DNA of 64,000 nt. Origin: Devosia sp. A16 (GTDB lineage: Bacteria > Pseudomonadota > Alphaproteobacteria > Rhizobiales > Devosiaceae). This document shows, in pieces, positions 9,294-18,846 of this stretch; within the stretch, counting starts at the first letter, position 1; each line of letters begins with the position of its first letter. Under the pieces are notes generated by a model that did no database searches, was not told the origin of the DNA, and worked only from the letters and a program-made list of their open reading frames with translations. The DNA is taken from positions 4,968,995 through 5,032,994 of the forward strand of contig NZ_CP012945.1 in assembly GCF_001402915.1 (NCBI RefSeq), given 5' to 3'. Made by a program: the position numbers and the translations under genes.

Positions 9294-9550
9294 CAAGGCA
9301 ACCCGTACTCGTCGTACAGGTGATCCGAGCTATGCGCAGCGTCTGGTCCGGGAAGGCCCTTGCCTTTGGCGTCCTGAACGATCTCGTCAATGATGCGTCC
9401 ACGTTCTTCGGGAGTCAGCGACGCTCGCTTGACCGGTCCTAGCTGCGCCACCGCACGTCCGTGCCTGGTCAAAACGATCTCCTCGCCCGCTTCCGCGCGG
9501 TCGAGCAGTTCTTCCAGCTTGTCGTGAGCTTCCTTGACGGAGATGTCCAT
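9290..9550 (-). CDS. Type II antitoxin of the Phd/VapB kind
   Basis: 86 residues from the ATG at 9550, which has a gagg site about eight bases upstream. The N-terminal half (MDISVKEAHDKLEELLDRA, then EEIVLTRHGRAVAQLGPV) is the Phd/YefM-type DNA-binding and dimerisation fold. The C-terminal half (EERGRIIDEIVQDAKGKG ... YDEYGLPW) is the flexible toxin-binding tail. It precedes and overlaps the VapC-like gene by four bases, the usual antitoxin-first order, and should repress the pair's promoter and neutralise the toxin. Confidence 0.82.
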   Translation of the reverse strand: MDISVKEAHDKLEELLDRAEAGEEIVLTRHGRAVAQLGPVKRASLTPEERGRIIDEIVQDAKGKGLPGPDAAHSSDHLYDEYGLPW

Positions 9551-9615
9551 CCTAGACCTCAAAGGCATCCGAGCCTCTAATATAGGCGCCGGAAACCGTC
9601 CGGTCAAAGTCGGCC

Positions 9616-10418
<803 letters not shown>

Positions 10419-10546
10419 CCCCGCAACCCTTCCTACCGCCCGAACCTGGGCTATGGCAGGACGCTAGCGGGACCGGATGAAGGGCAGCCAAAACCAATGG
10501 GTACAATCTTATCTATGCCCTTAACCGGCCGCATTCGGACCGGAAA

Positions 10547-10561
10547 TTAACCTTCCATTAA
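10547..10561. promoter_or_regulatory. Perfect CtrA-type binding box TTAA-N7-TTAA
   Basis: The bases ttaa-ccttcca-ttaa match the consensus for the alphaproteobacterial cell-cycle regulator CtrA exactly, in an otherwise GC-rich region. It lies 129 bp before the Hpt gene start and 196 bp before the giant coiled-coil gene. The 338-bp divergent spacer also holds a small inverted repeat (cctcaaa / tttgagg, 10578-10602) and no gene that I can support. Confidence 0.6.
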
Positions 10562-10756
10562 GAATGCGTTCGGTTTGCCTCAAATTGTATGTATGTTTGA
10601 GGTCCACCTAGCGTGCGGCGGCGTGGGGCATCGGGCAGACTGCGGGGCATTTGAATCGCATTTTACCCAATTTGGACGACTAACCGGAACCCCGGCGGTG
10701 GTCCAATGCAGGCTCTGATCGACCGCCACGTGCCGATGCGAGAGTTGTAAAGAGTT

Positions 10757-13700
10757 ATGGCCAAAAAGACCGCAACACCCCAGAACGATCCTGCAACTCT
10801 GGCATTCTCGGCAGTCGAGGACGCGCTCAAGGACTCGGTTTTCGCCAACCTTGACCAACCTGCTGCAGCGGAAGAGCCGCCGGCAGAGAAGGCCGCGCCG
10901 AAGCTGCCGCCGCGCGACAACTCGGCGCGCTCCGAACGTCAGCGCACCGCCGACAAGTTCGCGGCGCAGACCGGTTCGGTCGCCAACGACGACCGCTTCC
11001 CCTCTTCCAAGATTCTCTACGGCCTGCAGTCGAAATCGTCCGGCACGCCGACCATGGTGGCCGGGCTGGTGGCGCTCGGCTGGGTGGTGGCGATTGCGCT
11101 GGTGGCGATGATCCGCAACGGCGCCGACATGGGCACCGCTTCCTTCTGGGGCTCGAACGACTTCATCGGCCTCCTCGCGCTCGCCATCGTGCCGGTGATC
11201 GGTATTTTCGCCATCGCCACGCTGATCCGGCGCGCGCAGGATCTGCGCAATGCCGCGGCCGCCGTGACGCAGGCGGCGATCCGCCTTGCCGAGCCGGAAA
11301 CCACGGCCTCCGAGAAGGTGGCCTCGGTCGGCCAGGCGGTGCGTCGCGAGGTGAACGCGCTGGGCGACGGCCTCGAGCGCGCCCTGTCGCGCGCCGGCGA
11401 GCTCGAAGTGATGATCCACAACGAGGTCACTGCGCTCGAGCGCACCTATTCGGATAATGAATCCCGCATGCGCGCTCTGATCCAGGAACTGGCGAGCCAG
11501 CGCGAAGCGGTGATCACCAATACCGAGCGCGTTCGCGAAGCGATCACCGAGAGCCACACCGGCCTGGTGTTCGACCTCGACATGATCTCGCAGCGCATCG
11601 CCGGCACCATCGTCGAATCGGGCGGCAACCTGACCAAGGCGCTGGAGACCGCGGGCAACTCGCTGAACGGCGCCTTCGGCGAGCGCACCGAGAGCTTCGT
11701 GTCGCTGATCGACCAGCGGACCAGCCACCTGCTGGTCGCCCTCGACGATTCCGCCTCGCGCCTCAACATCACGCTCGAGGACCGCGCCGGTACCATCTCG
11801 GGCGCGTTCGAGAACCGCACGCAGGAGTTGAGCGCGGTGATCGACGGGCGCATGCAGTCGCTGACCGAGGCGCTCGACAGCCGCGCCGTGACCCTCTCCG
11901 ACGCCATCGACAACCGCACCTCCTCGCTCGCCAAGCTTCTGAGCCAAGGCGGCATCACCCTGCTCGACCAGTTGCGCGATCGCGGCCATGAAGTGTCGAG
12001 CGCCCTCGACATGATCGGCACCCGCATCGCTTCGGACATCACCGGCCGCGCCCGCGAGGCGGAGCAACTGCTGAGCGGCCTCAGCCACCAGCTCGACGAG
12101 CAGGTGCAGATCCAGGTCAACTCGATGGAATCGCGCCTGCAGTCGGCGATGATCGAGCTGAGCGGCGCCCTCGACGACACCACCGAGCGCGCCCGCGTCA
12201 CTCTCACCGGCGCCGGCTCGCAGAACCTCGCCCAGTTCGATGCCCGCCTCGACGAGATCGCGGTGGTGATCGACAACCGGCTCGCCAGCCTCGACGGCGT
12301 CATCGGCGACAAGGGCGACAAGCTGATCGCCGCGCTCGACAAGAACAATGCCAGCTTCGCGGCCCGCGCCAACGTGCTGGAGATGGCGCTCGACGAGAAG
12401 TCCGAGCACTTCAACGAGATCGTGTCGCAGCGTACCCGTGAGATGACCGAGACGCTCGGCCAGCGCACCAAGCAGATCACCGAGGCGATCGCCAACCGCT
12501 CTCAGGAGATCTCGGATTCGCTCGAAGGCCATACCCAGATCATCGCCGACGCGCTCGACAGCCGCACCCAGCTGCTGAACGACACGCTGGGCAGCCGTCA
12601 TGGCGAGCTGAGCGCCGCGCTCGACGAGCACGTCAAGGCCTTCGACGTGACCATTGCCGGCCATGCCCGCGCCATGGACACCAACATCATCACCCACGCC
12701 CAGGCGATCGACCTGGCGCTCGGTTCGCGCGTCGAGCAGTTCGACAACGTGCTGACCGGCCGCGCCAAGGAGCTCGACCAGGCCGTGGCGAGCCGCACCC
12801 AGGCGCTCGACCAGGCGGTGGCGACCCGCACTCAGGCCATCGACATCGCCCTGCAGCAGCACGCCCAGCAGATCGGCGACAGCCTCGATCAGCGCACCGC
12901 GACGCTCGACGCGACCCTGCTGCAGCATGCCCAGCAGCTCGGTGACAGCCTCGACCAGCGCACCCAGGCCCTCGACACCGCTCTGGTGCGGCACGCCGGA
13001 CAGATCGGCGACAGCCTCGATCGTCGCAGCCAGGCGATCGACAGCACGCTGCAGCAGCATGCCCAGCAGATTGGCGACAGCCTCGACCAGCGCACCCAGG
13101 CGTTGGCATCGGCGGTTGCGACCCGCTCGGCCGAGCTCGCCGAAGCGCTCAACACCAGGACCCAGCAGCTGGCCGAAACCCTCGGCAGCCACACCGTCGG
13201 CATTGCCGCGGCGATCGGCGAACGCACCAGCGAGCTGGCCCGCACCATCGACGCCCAGGGCACGACGGCCCGCGACCGGATCGATGCAAGCCTGCGCAAC
13301 GTCACCGAGGTGATGTCCGAGCGCGCCGGTGCCGTCTCGACGCTGATCGAAACCAAGGTCGCCGAAGTGAGCGAGGGCCTCGGTCGCGGCATCGACAGCG
13401 CCATCCTGCGCATGGCCGATGCCGAAGCGGGCGTGAACGCCCGCATCGAGAATGCGGCCGGCACCGTCGGCGAAAGCGCCCGCAAGGCCGCCGACATCAT
13501 CGAGACCGGCGTCAACTCGGCACGCAAGGCGATCACCGACATGGTCGATCAACGCCTGGGCACCCTGCCCGAGGCGATCACCGCCCGCGCCGATATCACC
13601 GCCGAGCGCCTCGCTTCGCTCAATACCGCAATCAACACGGCGCTGGTGCAGTCGATGACCGACCTCGAGGCCGGCGCAGACCGCATCGAGGAGACCATCT

Positions 13701-16030
13701 CCCGCCGCATCGTCTCGGCCACGCAGGGCATCGCCGACGATGTCACCTCGACCGCCGACCGCATGGACGTGGCCGTGGGTCGTGCCCTCGCCCAGATCCA
13801 GCAGGCCTCGAGCAACATCGACGAGCTGATCTCGATCAAGGCGGTGGCCGCAGCCGACGCCATCGGCGGCAAGGTCGCCGAGATCAACCGCGTGGTGTCC
13901 GAGAAGACCGATGCCTTCTCGGCGCTGGTTTCCGACAGCTCGGCGCAGTTGGAAATGAGCCTGCAGAACCACGGGAACGTCTTGGCGCAGGCGCTGATCA
14001 CCAACGCCTCGCAGGCCGAAGACCTGATGAACCAGTCGACCTCGCGCATCCTGACCGATGTGACCACGGCGCTGGGCAAGCTCAACGACTCCAACATGCT
14101 GCTGCAGAAGGTGCTCGACGCCTCGACCGCCAACCTCGCCAACCTCGAGAACTCGGTCGCCCAGCAGACCGCCACCTACTCGACCACGGTGCGCGAAGCG
14201 ATCGGCTCGACAGAAGAGGCAGGACGCCTGGTCACCGAACATGTCGGCGCGCTGCAGGCCTCGATCGCCTCGATGGTCAACGAGTTCGGCTCGATGCTGG
14301 GCAACCTCGACGCCGAGGCCAAGAGCCTCGACAGCGCGGCGCAGAACCTCTCGGCTTCGGGCACCATGACCCTCGCCAACCTCGACGAGCGCCGCTCGGC
14401 GATGGACGCGCTGGCGCAGGCCTTCACCGCCCGCGCCGACGAGATCGATGGCCGTATGCGTGGCTTCGCCCACTCGATCACCGAAACCGTCGAAGAGACC
14501 GAGCAGCGCCTGGTTGCCGCCCGCGAGTCGATGGAGCAGCTGCTGGCATCGACCACGTCCGGCGTCGCCGAAACGCTGGAAGCGACCTCCGGCACCATCA
14601 ACGCCGCGCTCGCCGACACCACCGGCCAGCTGCACAGCGTGCTGACCAGCACCGCCGAGACGGTGCAGGCGGCTCTTGGCGAGACCACCGGGCAGCTCGA
14701 ATCGGTGCTCACCAGCACGGCCGAAAAGGTGCAGAACGCCTTGGGCGAGACCACCAGCCAGCTCGAATCGGTGATGGGCAGCACGGCCGAGAAGGTGCAG
14801 ACCGCCCTGGGCGAGACCACCGGTCAGCTCGAGTCGGTGCTGAACAGCACCGCCGAGCGGGTGCAGACCGCCCTGGGCGAGACCACCGGCCAGTTGGAGC
14901 AGGCCCTCACAGGCACCACCGACAAAGTGCAGAACGCCCTCGCGAGCGCCACTGCGGAGATGCAGACGGTGCTCGGCAAGAGCACCAACCTGCTGGAAGA
15001 GGCGCTGGAAGGCACCTCGCACCGCGTGGCGACGCAGCTGGGCTCGTTCACCGACACCGCGGCCAATGAAAGCCAGCGTGCCGCCGACGCCCTGCGCCAG
15101 ACCCAGGCGACGATGATCCTCGAGATGCAGCAGGCCCTCGAGGCAGCGACGCAGCGCTTCAACGAGACCGCCTCGGCCATGCGTGCCACAGCCAAGGAAG
15201 TGGGTTCGGAACTCGAGAACACCCGCTCCGAGCTGGCGCGCGGCGTGATGGAGCTGCCGGAAGAGACCAAGTCGAGTGCTGCCGCAATGCGTCGCGTCGT
15301 TGCGGAGCAGATCGAGGCCCTGGCCGAGCTCAACGCCATCGTGCGCGCCCAGCCGGCGACCCACGATCTCAACGAACGCCGCCCGTCGGCCCCGACCCGG
15401 CAGAGCATCGTGCGTGACGAAGCCCCCTCGCGGCCCGAGCCCATCCGTCCTGCCGAGCCGCCCAGGGCCGAGCCGGTTCGTCCGCAGCCGCGCCTGACGG
15501 CAACGACCGAGGTCGTGGCGCCCACGGTCACCGCACCGCGCCCGCAGCCCGTTGCCGAGGCCAAGCCCGCGGCCAAGACCGAGGAAGGTGGCGGCTGGCT
15601 GCGCGACGTGTTGCGCAACGCCTCGGGTCCGAGCACCGCAGCTCCGGCTGCGGCCGCCGCGCCGGCAGCGCCCGGTGCGTCCGCAGCCCCGGCGCAGAAT
15701 CTCTCGACCCTGACCGAGGAAATCGCCAAGTCGATGGAGCCCTCGGCCCTGGCCGACGCCTGGCAGCGTTACCAGGCCGGCGAGCAGAACGTCTTCTCGC
15801 GCCGCATCTACACGCTGGGCGGCCAGGCGACCTATGACGAAGTGCGCAAGCGCATCCAGCGCGACAGCGACTTCGCCAAGACCGCCGCGACCTACATGGC
15901 CGAGTTCGAGCAATTGCTGAAGCGCGCCGCCACCGGAGCCAATCCGGCCGGCGAGACCCGCGAGTATCTGCTCAGCGACCGTGGCCGCGTCTACACCATG
16001 CTGGCCCATGCCAGCGGCCGTCTCGGCTGA
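10757..16030 (+). CDS. Giant membrane-anchored coiled-coil protein, growth-pole-ring (GPR)-like
   Basis: 1757 residues. Residues 1-95 are polar and probably disordered. Two transmembrane helices follow (about 100-119, MVAGLVALGWVVAIALVAMI, and 136-157). Residues 160 to about 1540 are almost uninterrupted charged/alanine-rich amphipathic helix without proline, with two blocks of exact 22-residue repeats. A proline/alanine-rich linker (about 1545-1645) leads to a conserved 110-residue tail. This architecture matches the GPR protein of Agrobacterium tumefaciens, an apolipoprotein-like protein forming a ring at the growing pole (a family I know at about 2100 residues). A structural role in polar growth is therefore likely, by homology of layout. 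An intrinsic terminator follows. A very long open frame on the opposite strand is a codon-usage shadow. Confidence 0.85.
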   Translation: MAKKTATPQNDPATLAFSAVEDALKDSVFANLDQPAAAEEPPAEKAAPKLPPRDNSARSERQRTADKFAAQTGSVANDDRFPSSKILYGLQSKSSGTPTMVAGLVALGWVVAIALVAMIRNGADMGTASFWGSNDFIGLLALAIVPVIGIFAIATLIRRAQDLRNAAAAVTQAAIRLAEPETTASEKVASVGQAVRREVNALGDGLERALSRAGELEVMIHNEVTALERTYSDNESRMRALIQELASQREAVITNTERVREAITESHTGLVFDLDMISQRIAGTIVESGGNLTKALETAGNSLNGAFGERTESFVSLIDQRTSHLLVALDDSASRLNITLEDRAGTISGAFENRTQELSAVIDGRMQSLTEALDSRAVTLSDAIDNRTSSLAKLLSQGGITLLDQLRDRGHEVSSALDMIGTRIASDITGRAREAEQLLSGLSHQLDEQVQIQVNSMESRLQSAMIELSGALDDTTERARVTLTGAGSQNLAQFDARLDEIAVVIDNRLASLDGVIGDKGDKLIAALDKNNASFAARANVLEMALDEKSEHFNEIVSQRTREMTETLGQRTKQITEAIANRSQEISDSLEGHTQIIADALDSRTQLLNDTLGSRHGELSAALDEHVKAFDVTIAGHARAMDTNIITHAQAIDLALGSRVEQFDNVLTGRAKELDQAVASRTQALDQAVATRTQAIDIALQQHAQQIGDSLDQRTATLDATLLQHAQQLGDSLDQRTQALDTALVRHAGQIGDSLDRRSQAIDSTLQQHAQQIGDSLDQRTQALASAVATRSAELAEALNTRTQQLAETLGSHTVGIAAAIGERTSELARTIDAQGTTARDRIDASLRNVTEVMSERAGAVSTLIETKVAEVSEGLGRGIDSAILRMADAEAGVNARIENAAGTVGESARKAADIIETGVNSARKAITDMVDQRLGTLPEAITARADITAERLASLNTAINTALVQSMTDLEAGADRIEETISRRIVSATQGIADDVTSTADRMDVAVGRALAQIQQASSNIDELISIKAVAAADAIGGKVAEINRVVSEKTDAFSALVSDSSAQLEMSLQNHGNVLAQALITNASQAEDLMNQSTSRILTDVTTALGKLNDSNMLLQKVLDASTANLANLENSVAQQTATYSTTVREAIGSTEEAGRLVTEHVGALQASIASMVNEFGSMLGNLDAEAKSLDSAAQNLSASGTMTLANLDERRSAMDALAQAFTARADEIDGRMRGFAHSITETVEETEQRLVAARESMEQLLASTTSGVAETLEATSGTINAALADTTGQLHSVLTSTAETVQAALGETTGQLESVLTSTAEKVQNALGETTSQLESVMGSTAEKVQTALGETTGQLESVLNSTAERVQTALGETTGQLEQALTGTTDKVQNALASATAEMQTVLGKSTNLLEEALEGTSHRVATQLGSFTDTAANESQRAADALRQTQATMILEMQQALEAATQRFNETASAMRATAKEVGSELENTRSELARGVMELPEETKSSAAAMRRVVAEQIEALAELNAIVRAQPATHDLNERRPSAPTRQSIVRDEAPSRPEPIRPAEPPRAEPVRPQPRLTATTEVVAPTVTAPRPQPVAEAKPAAKTEEGGGWLRDVLRNASGPSTAAPAAAAAPAAPGASAAPAQNLSTLTEEIAKSMEPSALADAWQRYQAGEQNVFSRRIYTLGGQATYDEVRKRIQRDSDFAKTAATYMAEFEQLLKRAATGANPAGETREYLLSDRGRVYTMLAHASGRLG
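12860..13123 (+). repeat. Four in-frame 66-bp repeats (22 residues each) inside the GPR-like gene
   Basis: Residues 702-789 are four copies of a 22-residue unit of the form HAQQIGDSLDQRTQALDxALxx. The third copy is the most diverged (HAGQIGDSLDRRSQAIDS). The repeat is visible at DNA level (cagatcggcgacagcctcga recurs), indicating recent duplication or homogenisation. A 22-residue period is that of apolipoprotein-like amphipathic helices (two 11-mers) rather than a simple heptad coiled coil. Confidence 0.85.
14636..14965 (+). repeat. Second block of five 66-bp repeats in the GPR-like gene
   Basis: Residues 1294-1403 consist of five 22-residue units of the pattern SVLxSTAEKVQxALGETTGQLE, the fifth more diverged. 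The period is the same as in the first block, but the sequence is unrelated, so the two blocks expanded independently. The DNA copies are close enough (gagaccaccggccagctcga-type segments) to recombine, so copy number may vary between strains. Confidence 0.85.
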
Positions 16031-16051
16031 CGGCAGCCACACCGGCTTTGA

Positions 16052-16086
16052 AAAAGGCCCGCGGGAAACCGCGGGCCTTTTGCTTT
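16052..16086 (+). terminator. Rho-independent terminator of the GPR-like gene
   Basis: A perfect 13-bp stem, aaaaggcccgcgg (16052-16064) with ccgcgggcctttt (16069-16081), is closed by a GAAA tetraloop and followed by gcttt. It begins 22 bases after the stop codon, so the giant gene is probably a single transcription unit. Confidence 0.92.
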
Positions 16087-16119
16087 GGGGCTGAGAAGCA
16101 GGAACGCCACGTCCGTGCA

Positions 16120-16264
16120 CTTGGCGCCCCTCACCCTAACCCTCTCCCCAGAGGGGCGAGGGGACGCGGTTTGCACGGACGGCGCCACAACGCCCCCTCG
16201 CCCCTCCTAGCGGACGCGAGAGCGTCCGCTAGGAGGGGAGAGGGACGGGGTGAGGGGCGCCAAG
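16120..16264. repeat. 145-bp intergenic palindrome
   Basis: The outer 30-base arms 16120-16149 and 16235-16264 (starting cttggcgcccctcaccct) pair with few mismatches. An inner perfect 17-bp stem, cccctcctagcggacgc / gcgtccgctaggagggg (16201-16238), has a GAGA loop. It carries no coding frame. Its form is that of a dispersed palindromic intergenic element lying between the terminator of the GPR-like gene and the convergent MFS gene. Confidence 0.7.
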
Positions 16265-16317
16265 CGCGCTGGAGTCGCTGGCTCGGCAATGACTCAGCTA
16301 ACCGCAAGCGACATGGC

Positions 16318-17517
16318 TTACCCCAGCCGGGCTGCCGCGGGCCGCTTCGGACCCTGCATTGCGATCGACAGCCAGATCAGCAGCGCCCCACCCAGCGCAA
16401 AGGCGGCGGCGACCAGGTAGGCTTTCGCCCCCATGAGCCCGATCAGCCAGCCGAAGCCGATCAGCGCGATGACGCTCATCACCTGCTGCAGCATCTGGAA
16501 GAAGCCTTGCGCTTCTGCGGCGATTTCGTCGCTGGTCCAGTTGGCGATGAAATTGACGCATCCCATGAAGCCCAGCGCGAAGGTGAAGGCGTGCAGCAGT
16601 TGCAGCGGAATCAGAAACTCAAGACCCGGCTGGAACGCCATGCAGATCCAGCGGAAAACCGCCGTGGCGGCCGACAGCAGGATCAGGCTGCGGGCCGAAA
16701 AGCGCCGCGCGATGCGCCCGAACAGGAACATGATCGCCGCCTCCGCGAAGGCGGCCAACGCCAGCAGCGGTGCGATCAGGTCGGCGGAAAGCCCCTGCTC
16801 CATCCACAGCAGCGCCTGGAATGCGTTGAGGACGATATGGGTGGCATAGACCATCGAGAAGCCGACCAGCGGCAAGAGGAAGAACGGCTTCATCACTTCG
16901 CCCAGGCGAGCCGCTCCCGATGGCGGCGCCTGCACTTCGCCCCCACCCGCACGGAAGCGCGGCAGGCCGAACGCCACGAGGCCGCGCAGGATCGACAACC
17001 CGACGAACAGCGGCAGGAATATGCCGCCGCCGAACTGGCTGATGACCCAGCCGACGCCGAACAGCGTGACCATGTAGCCGACCGTTCCCCAGGCTCGGAT
17101 CGGCCCATACTGGGTCCCTCGCCGCCGGGTCATCCGCATCGTCGCCGCGTCGGCGACCGGGCCGATCAGGCTGATCGGCAGCAGGGCGAGGGTCCAGAAG
17201 ATCAGGATGCCCCAGAAATCGTGAACGTAGAACAATCCGATCGGGATCAGTGCCGAAAGCAGGCAGCCGAGCACGATCACCTGCCGCCAGTCCGATGCGC
17301 GGTCGGCGATCTTGCCGACGAGGATGTTGAACACTAGCGTCACCAGCACCGGTACGGCGTTGATGATGCCGATCTGCTCGGAACTCAGCCCCTGGTCGGC
17401 GAACCAGATGCCGCCGTAGACGTTGAACGCAGCCCCAGCCATATAGATGGAAAAGTAGAATGCCGTGGCGCGCAGCTCAGGCGTGATGAACGGCTCGGTG
17501 GCCGATTTGGCAGGCAT
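16318..17517 (-). CDS. MFS transporter (PhpT/LacY-like group)
   Basis: 399 residues from the ATG at 17517, preceded by GAGG at seven bases. About 12 transmembrane helices are visible. The loop after helix 2 has VGKIADRASDWRQ, the MFS motif-A region, and RMTRRRGTQYGPIRAWGTVGY follows helix 4. Both features recall the 3-phenylpropionate/nucleoside-proton symporter group. The substrate is unknown. It lies eight bases downstream of a paralogue with the same signature FIANWTSDEIAAEAQG, indicating tandem duplication and one operon. Confidence 0.88.
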   Translation of the reverse strand: MPAKSATEPFITPELRATAFYFSIYMAGAAFNVYGGIWFADQGLSSEQIGIINAVPVLVTLVFNILVGKIADRASDWRQVIVLGCLLSALIPIGLFYVHDFWGILIFWTLALLPISLIGPVADAATMRMTRRRGTQYGPIRAWGTVGYMVTLFGVGWVISQFGGGIFLPLFVGLSILRGLVAFGLPRFRAGGGEVQAPPSGAARLGEVMKPFFLLPLVGFSMVYATHIVLNAFQALLWMEQGLSADLIAPLLALAAFAEAAIMFLFGRIARRFSARSLILLSAATAVFRWICMAFQPGLEFLIPLQLLHAFTFALGFMGCVNFIANWTSDEIAAEAQGFFQMLQQVMSVIALIGFGWLIGLMGAKAYLVAAAFALGGALLIWLSIAMQGPKRPAAARLG

Positions 17518-17525
17518 TTCAAACC

Positions 17526-18743
17526 TCAGGGAGCCGGATCGGCTGGGGTCAGCTGATCCGACGTGATCGGGTGCGCGGAAGGGGGCTGCAACTTCAGCGA
17601 GAGCACCACGCAAAACGCTCCGAGCACGGCATAGGCCGCGACGAACAACCACGCCATTGGACCAAAGGCGGCCACGAACCAGCCCATCGCAAGAATGGCC
17701 ACCACCGACATCGCCTGCTGCAGCACGTAGGAAAGACCTTGCGCTTCGGCGGCGATATCGTCGCTGGTCCAGTTGGCAATGAAATAGATCCCGCCCAGAT
17801 AGCCCATGGCGAAGGTGATGGAGTGCAGGAGCTGCAGCCCGAACAGCACCCAGACTGGCGGCGAGAACGCCATGGCGGTCCAACGTACCGCCGCAACGAG
17901 GCAGGCCAAGATGATGATGTGACGCGCCGAGACCTTCAGTTTCAGCCGGGTCCACACGAACATCATCAGCGCCTCGGCCGCGGCCATGGTGGCGGTGAGC
18001 GGACCGATGAGCCCGGGTGAAATCCCCTGTTCCGTCCACAATAGCGCAGCAAAGGCGCTCATGGCGCTATGCGTCGAATAGAGGATGCCGAGCCCGACCA
18101 GCCCCATGACGAACCAGGGCTTGAGCACCTCGCGCAGATGCCGGGCGCCCTGCTTTGCGGCGGCGCGATCCTCGCCGGAGCGGAACTGCGGCAGCTGGAA
18201 GGCCAGCACGGCCCGCAGCAGCGCGAAGGCAACGAACACCGGTACGAAGGCCGCATCGCCGAGCCAGGCGATCAGCGGTCCGCTCAGCAGCGTCGCAGCC
18301 ATGAAGCCAACCGTCCCCCAGGCCCGCACGGCGCTGAAATCGGTACCTCGTCGCTGCGTCATCCTCAGCGTCGCCGCATCGACCACTGGCACCAGTGCAA
18401 AGGCCGGCATCACCGACAGGATCCAGATTCCCAGAATGCCCCAGAAGCCGGAGACGAAAAACAGTCCGATCGGGACCAGTCCGGCGATCAGCGACAGCAC
18501 GATGATCACGCCGCGCCAATCCGGCATGCGGTCGGCGATCCGACCGACCAGCTGGTTGACCAGCAGCATGGCGACGAGCGGCGCGGCATTGATGATGCCG
18601 ATCTGCTCGGCGCTGATGCCGTGGTTGGCCAACCAGATGCCCAGATAGACCGAGGCGACCCCGGTGCTGCCGAAGACGGTGAAATGAAAGATCGCGGCAC
18701 GCAGCTCTGGCGAGAGGCGCGCGGCGACAGTGGTCGACGACAT
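17526..18743 (-). CDS. MFS transporter, tandem paralogue
   Basis: 405 residues from the ATG at 18743; upstream in-frame TTG codons are unlikely starts. Twelve hydrophobic segments are present. VGRIADRMPDWRG, RMTQRRGTDFSAVRAWGTVGF and FIANWTSDDIAAEAQGLSYVLQQ align directly with the neighbouring transporter. The pair may form a heteromer or carry related substrates; nothing in the sequence says which. The C-terminal tail is short and proline-rich. Confidence 0.88.
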   Translation of the reverse strand: MSSTTVAARLSPELRAAIFHFTVFGSTGVASVYLGIWLANHGISAEQIGIINAAPLVAMLLVNQLVGRIADRMPDWRGVIIVLSLIAGLVPIGLFFVSGFWGILGIWILSVMPAFALVPVVDAATLRMTQRRGTDFSAVRAWGTVGFMAATLLSGPLIAWLGDAAFVPVFVAFALLRAVLAFQLPQFRSGEDRAAAKQGARHLREVLKPWFVMGLVGLGILYSTHSAMSAFAALLWTEQGISPGLIGPLTATMAAAEALMMFVWTRLKLKVSARHIIILACLVAAVRWTAMAFSPPVWVLFGLQLLHSITFAMGYLGGIYFIANWTSDDIAAEAQGLSYVLQQAMSVVAILAMGWFVAAFGPMAWLFVAAYAVLGAFCVVLSLKLQPPSAHPITSDQLTPADPAP

Positions 18744-18846
18744 CCGGATGTGCTCCCGGCGGGAGAATCCGCCGCACCGCAGGACAGTGCCGAGCAGCCG
18801 CGCAAAGATCAACGGACTCTGCTTCAATGTGCGTTATCCGGCCCCG

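Noticed and set aside
12860..14965. CRISPR-like regularly spaced repeats
   Set aside because: The 66-bp units are contiguous, in frame, diverged and inside a coding sequence; there are no spacers and no cas genes.
10580..16120. An uninterrupted 1846-codon frame on the minus strand opposite the GPR-like gene
   Set aside because: It mirrors the plus-strand codon pattern (repeated ctc-gac, gcc, acc codons leave no antisense stops), its translation is low-complexity Gly/Arg/His-rich, and the plus-strand protein has domains, membrane helices and a terminator.
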